Source: an uncultured Bacteroidales bacterium
Lineage (GTDB): Bacteria; Bacteroidota; Bacteroidia; Bacteroidales; UBA932
NCBI GenBank assembly: GCA_944323825.1
Contig: CALUTY010000003.1
Location: 152,334-216,333 of the forward strand
Reading direction: 5' to 3'
DNA: 64,000 nucleotides
Part shown: positions 62,441 through 64,000 of the stretch, piece by piece
Layout of the letters: every line of letters starts with the position of its first letter
Numbering within the stretch: position 1 is the stretch's first letter
Program-made: the position numbers and the translations under genes
The notes under the pieces: generated by a model
Database searches by the model: none
Seen by the model: the letters and a program-made list of their open reading frames with translations, nothing else
Told to the model about the DNA's origin: nothing

Positions 62441-63907
62441 TTATTTGATTTTAACTTCCCTAACAAGCAGTCCCGGCATTATGTTGCCTGCGCCGCTCAC
62501 AATTTCAAATGTGCTGGAGTCAAGGTAAGGATTTCCTTCCTCAAGTCCGGCGGTTTCAGCCGCCTCATCCGCCGTAGCCTGTGCCAGGGCTTCACTACCC
62601 TGTTCAGTACCGGCTCCAGACCCAGCCGCTTCAGCCTCGGCTTCCTTACGGTCCGCTTCAAGCATCTCCGCCTCTTCAAGGGCGCCGAACCTGTTGTCCC
62701 AGATCTTTCCGGCTACCGGTTTGAGCATGCCCACACGCTTGTACTGCACAACTCCGGAAGACATGTCCTTCATCAGCACCTCATACGAAGACCCCTCCGT
62801 GACGCCTTCCTTCAGGCCAATCTTCACCGACACCGTGCCGTCATCATTAACTGCATATATAGGCACCTTTATCTTGAACTCGTCATATTCCCGCTGAAGC
62901 TCGACGATGGCCTTGTCCAAAGCCCGCGTACAGACCTTGAGGAACTGTTCCTGAAGCGGTTTCTTTGAGAATGACTTGGATGACACGTTCTGTGCGGAAG
63001 TCATCGTATATCCCACATAAGACATTGTAAAGAGATCGGAAGCCTCGAAGGCAGCCTTCTTGGCAGGGTCCGGATTGCTTTCGTCTATCCAGTATTCAGT
63101 GAGGAAGCGGTCGAGCATTTCCTCATTCCAGTCAAGACGGTACAGGTATGAAATGATATTCACCTTGTATCCTGCGATTTCATTGGCTATGGTTCCTATC
63201 AGCTCTCCTGAACTGTCGCCAAGTTCCTGGAATGAATTGTCACCGGTCACGGCGCTTCCGATCGCCCCGAGAATGGAAAGGCCGGCCTTGATGCCCGCAC
63301 TCGCCTTGGCGGAATTCTCCCCATGGTCTATGAAGGTGATGTCATTGACTATCATGAATGTCTTCCCTATGAGGTCAAAGCCTGCATCGGCAAGCATCGC
63401 GCGTCCCCTGACATTGGCGTCAGCCTCCTCTATGCTTTTCCAGGAAGCATCATAATACCCGCGCTCGGTGATCAGGTCCACATCGAAATACCCGGTCTGC
63501 GGATCCCGGTCAAACCATTTGGCCACCATTTCCCTGGCCACGTCATTGGCGTCCATGAATGCACCGATGTCCTTTATGTTCGGATCCTTCTCAGTTCCGC
63601 GGACGCTCTCCTTCACCTTTTTCGACTTTGCACTCGAACTCTCGAACGATTTCACTGCAAGGTCATGGTCATTGAACTTGTCCGGGGTCTCCATCATCAT
63701 GAACACCGAATCTATCGTCTCGCCGTAATTGGCATTCGAATGTTTCACCAGGACAGAATAAAGGGAACTTCTCCTGTACTCATCAATCTTCTCGTTCTCA
63801 AGCTGCTTCACCTTCGGGCCGTCCTCCTTGACCGCCGTAGTGTCGGCCGTCTGGGCAAATGCACTTACTGAAAGCATCAATGATACTGCAACAAATACTC
63901 TTTTCAT
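62441..63907 (-). CDS. Large exported protein of unknown function (first gene of the envelope operon)
   Basis: 488 residues. Signal peptide M-K-R-V-F-V-A-V-S-L-M-L-S-V-S-A-F-A (cut after Ala18-Gln). The middle is alpha/beta with an internal Gly/Ala-rich stretch (A-K-A-S-A-G-I-K-A-G-L-S-I-L-G-A-I-G, about 200-220). Near 420-470 there is a long Ala/Glu-rich segment, then a short C-terminal domain. I recognise no family. No clear TAnnTTTG promoter lies in the 93 bp before it; an imperfect hairpin (TTCGGT with ACCGAA, 63931-63950) does. Confidence 0.65.
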   Translation of the reverse strand: MKRVFVAVSLMLSVSAFAQTADTTAVKEDGPKVKQLENEKIDEYRRSSLYSVLVKHSNANYGETIDSVFMMMETPDKFNDHDLAVKSFESSSAKSKKVKESVRGTEKDPNIKDIGAFMDANDVAREMVAKWFDRDPQTGYFDVDLITERGYYDASWKSIEEADANVRGRAMLADAGFDLIGKTFMIVNDITFIDHGENSAKASAGIKAGLSILGAIGSAVTGDNSFQELGDSSGELIGTIANEIAGYKVNIISYLYRLDWNEEMLDRFLTEYWIDESNPDPAKKAAFEASDLFTMSYVGYTMTSAQNVSSKSFSKKPLQEQFLKVCTRALDKAIVELQREYDEFKIKVPIYAVNDDGTVSVKIGLKEGVTEGSSYEVLMKDMSSGVVQYKRVGMLKPVAGKIWDNRFGALEEAEMLEADRKEAEAEAAGSGAGTEQGSEALAQATADEAAETAGLEEGNPYLDSSTFEIVSGAGNIMPGLLVREVKIK

Positions 63908-64000
63908 TATACCTAAGTTTTAAACAATACTTCGGTAAATTTTAACCGAAAATTTTAAAATTTAACAATCGAGTCGGATAAGGCCGGCTCAAACCCTATA

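Overview
The window looks like the chromosome of a gut-type member of the Bacteroidales (Bacteroidota). The evidence is a fimbrillin-type lipoprotein, a Nuo complex with fused NuoCD and no NuoEFG, a split glycine dehydrogenase (gcvPA/gcvPB), AraC/cupin regulators of the Bacteroides kind, and many promoters of the form TTTG-N20-TAnnTTTG. Most genes use GC-rich third positions. The family cannot be fixed from the sequence alone. No rRNA, tRNA, CRISPR array, intact transposon or prophage was recognised.

Layout. 1-4.2 kb: 5' part of a fimbrillin-like lipoprotein gene, an AT-richer AAA/DUF4143 ATPase, and topB. 4.3-10.1 kb: a minus-strand operon of anion permease, cysC, cysD, cysN and a sulfotransferase, that is, sulfate uptake, PAPS synthesis and sulfonation with no reductive sulfur genes. 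10.1-15.9 kb: a BamA/TamA-like outer membrane protein, a ferredoxin-type [FeFe] hydrogenase with a near-ideal promoter, a UDG-family protein, and an FtsH of Firmicutes-like type. 16-23.1 kb: the complete glycine cleavage system with its own dihydrolipoyl dehydrogenase and lipoate ligase. 23.2-28.4 kb: ppx/ppk1, an AraC regulator and trpS. 28.4-29.7 kb: repeat-rich intergenic DNA with about 4.5 copies of an ~80-bp unit carrying back-to-back promoters, REP-like palindromes, and a truncated Rpn-type protein. 29.7-38.6 kb: a Bcr/CflA exporter, two tandem AraC regulators plus a third that is truncated, and a redox group (aldo/keto reductase; a NapH/NapG-like membrane ferredoxin fusion; a Tat-exported aldo/keto reductase-ferredoxin lipoprotein; a nitroreductase-like lipoprotein). 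A 270-bp array of hairpins lies in the middle. 38.6-49.9 kb: a TRIC-type channel, a small secreted protein and the 11-subunit-type nuo operon (A, B, CD, H, I, J, K, L, M, N), closed by a 23-bp perfect terminator stem. 50-55.3 kb: a secreted nuclease lipoprotein, a CPBP protease, a MenA-like prenyltransferase, a Crp-like regulator, small proteins and a methyltransferase pseudogene. 55.3-63.9 kb: a tight ten-gene minus-strand operon of exported proteins, LPP20-like proteins, a zinc-ribbon membrane protein, an SPFH-GYF_2 protein and a second GYF_2 protein.

How the parts fit. Hydrogenase, Nuo without a NADH module, MenA-like enzyme and NapH/G-like protein together suggest ferredoxin- and menaquinone-linked anaerobic energy metabolism. 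The sulfonation operon matches the kind of cluster reported for sterol sulfonation in Bacteroides thetaiotaomicron (BT_0416). The ten-gene envelope operon is the best candidate for an undescribed system: its zinc-ribbon/SPFH core resembles Bacillus YdjG/YdjI, partners in PspA-type membrane stress, but it is embedded among secreted Bacteroidota-specific proteins.
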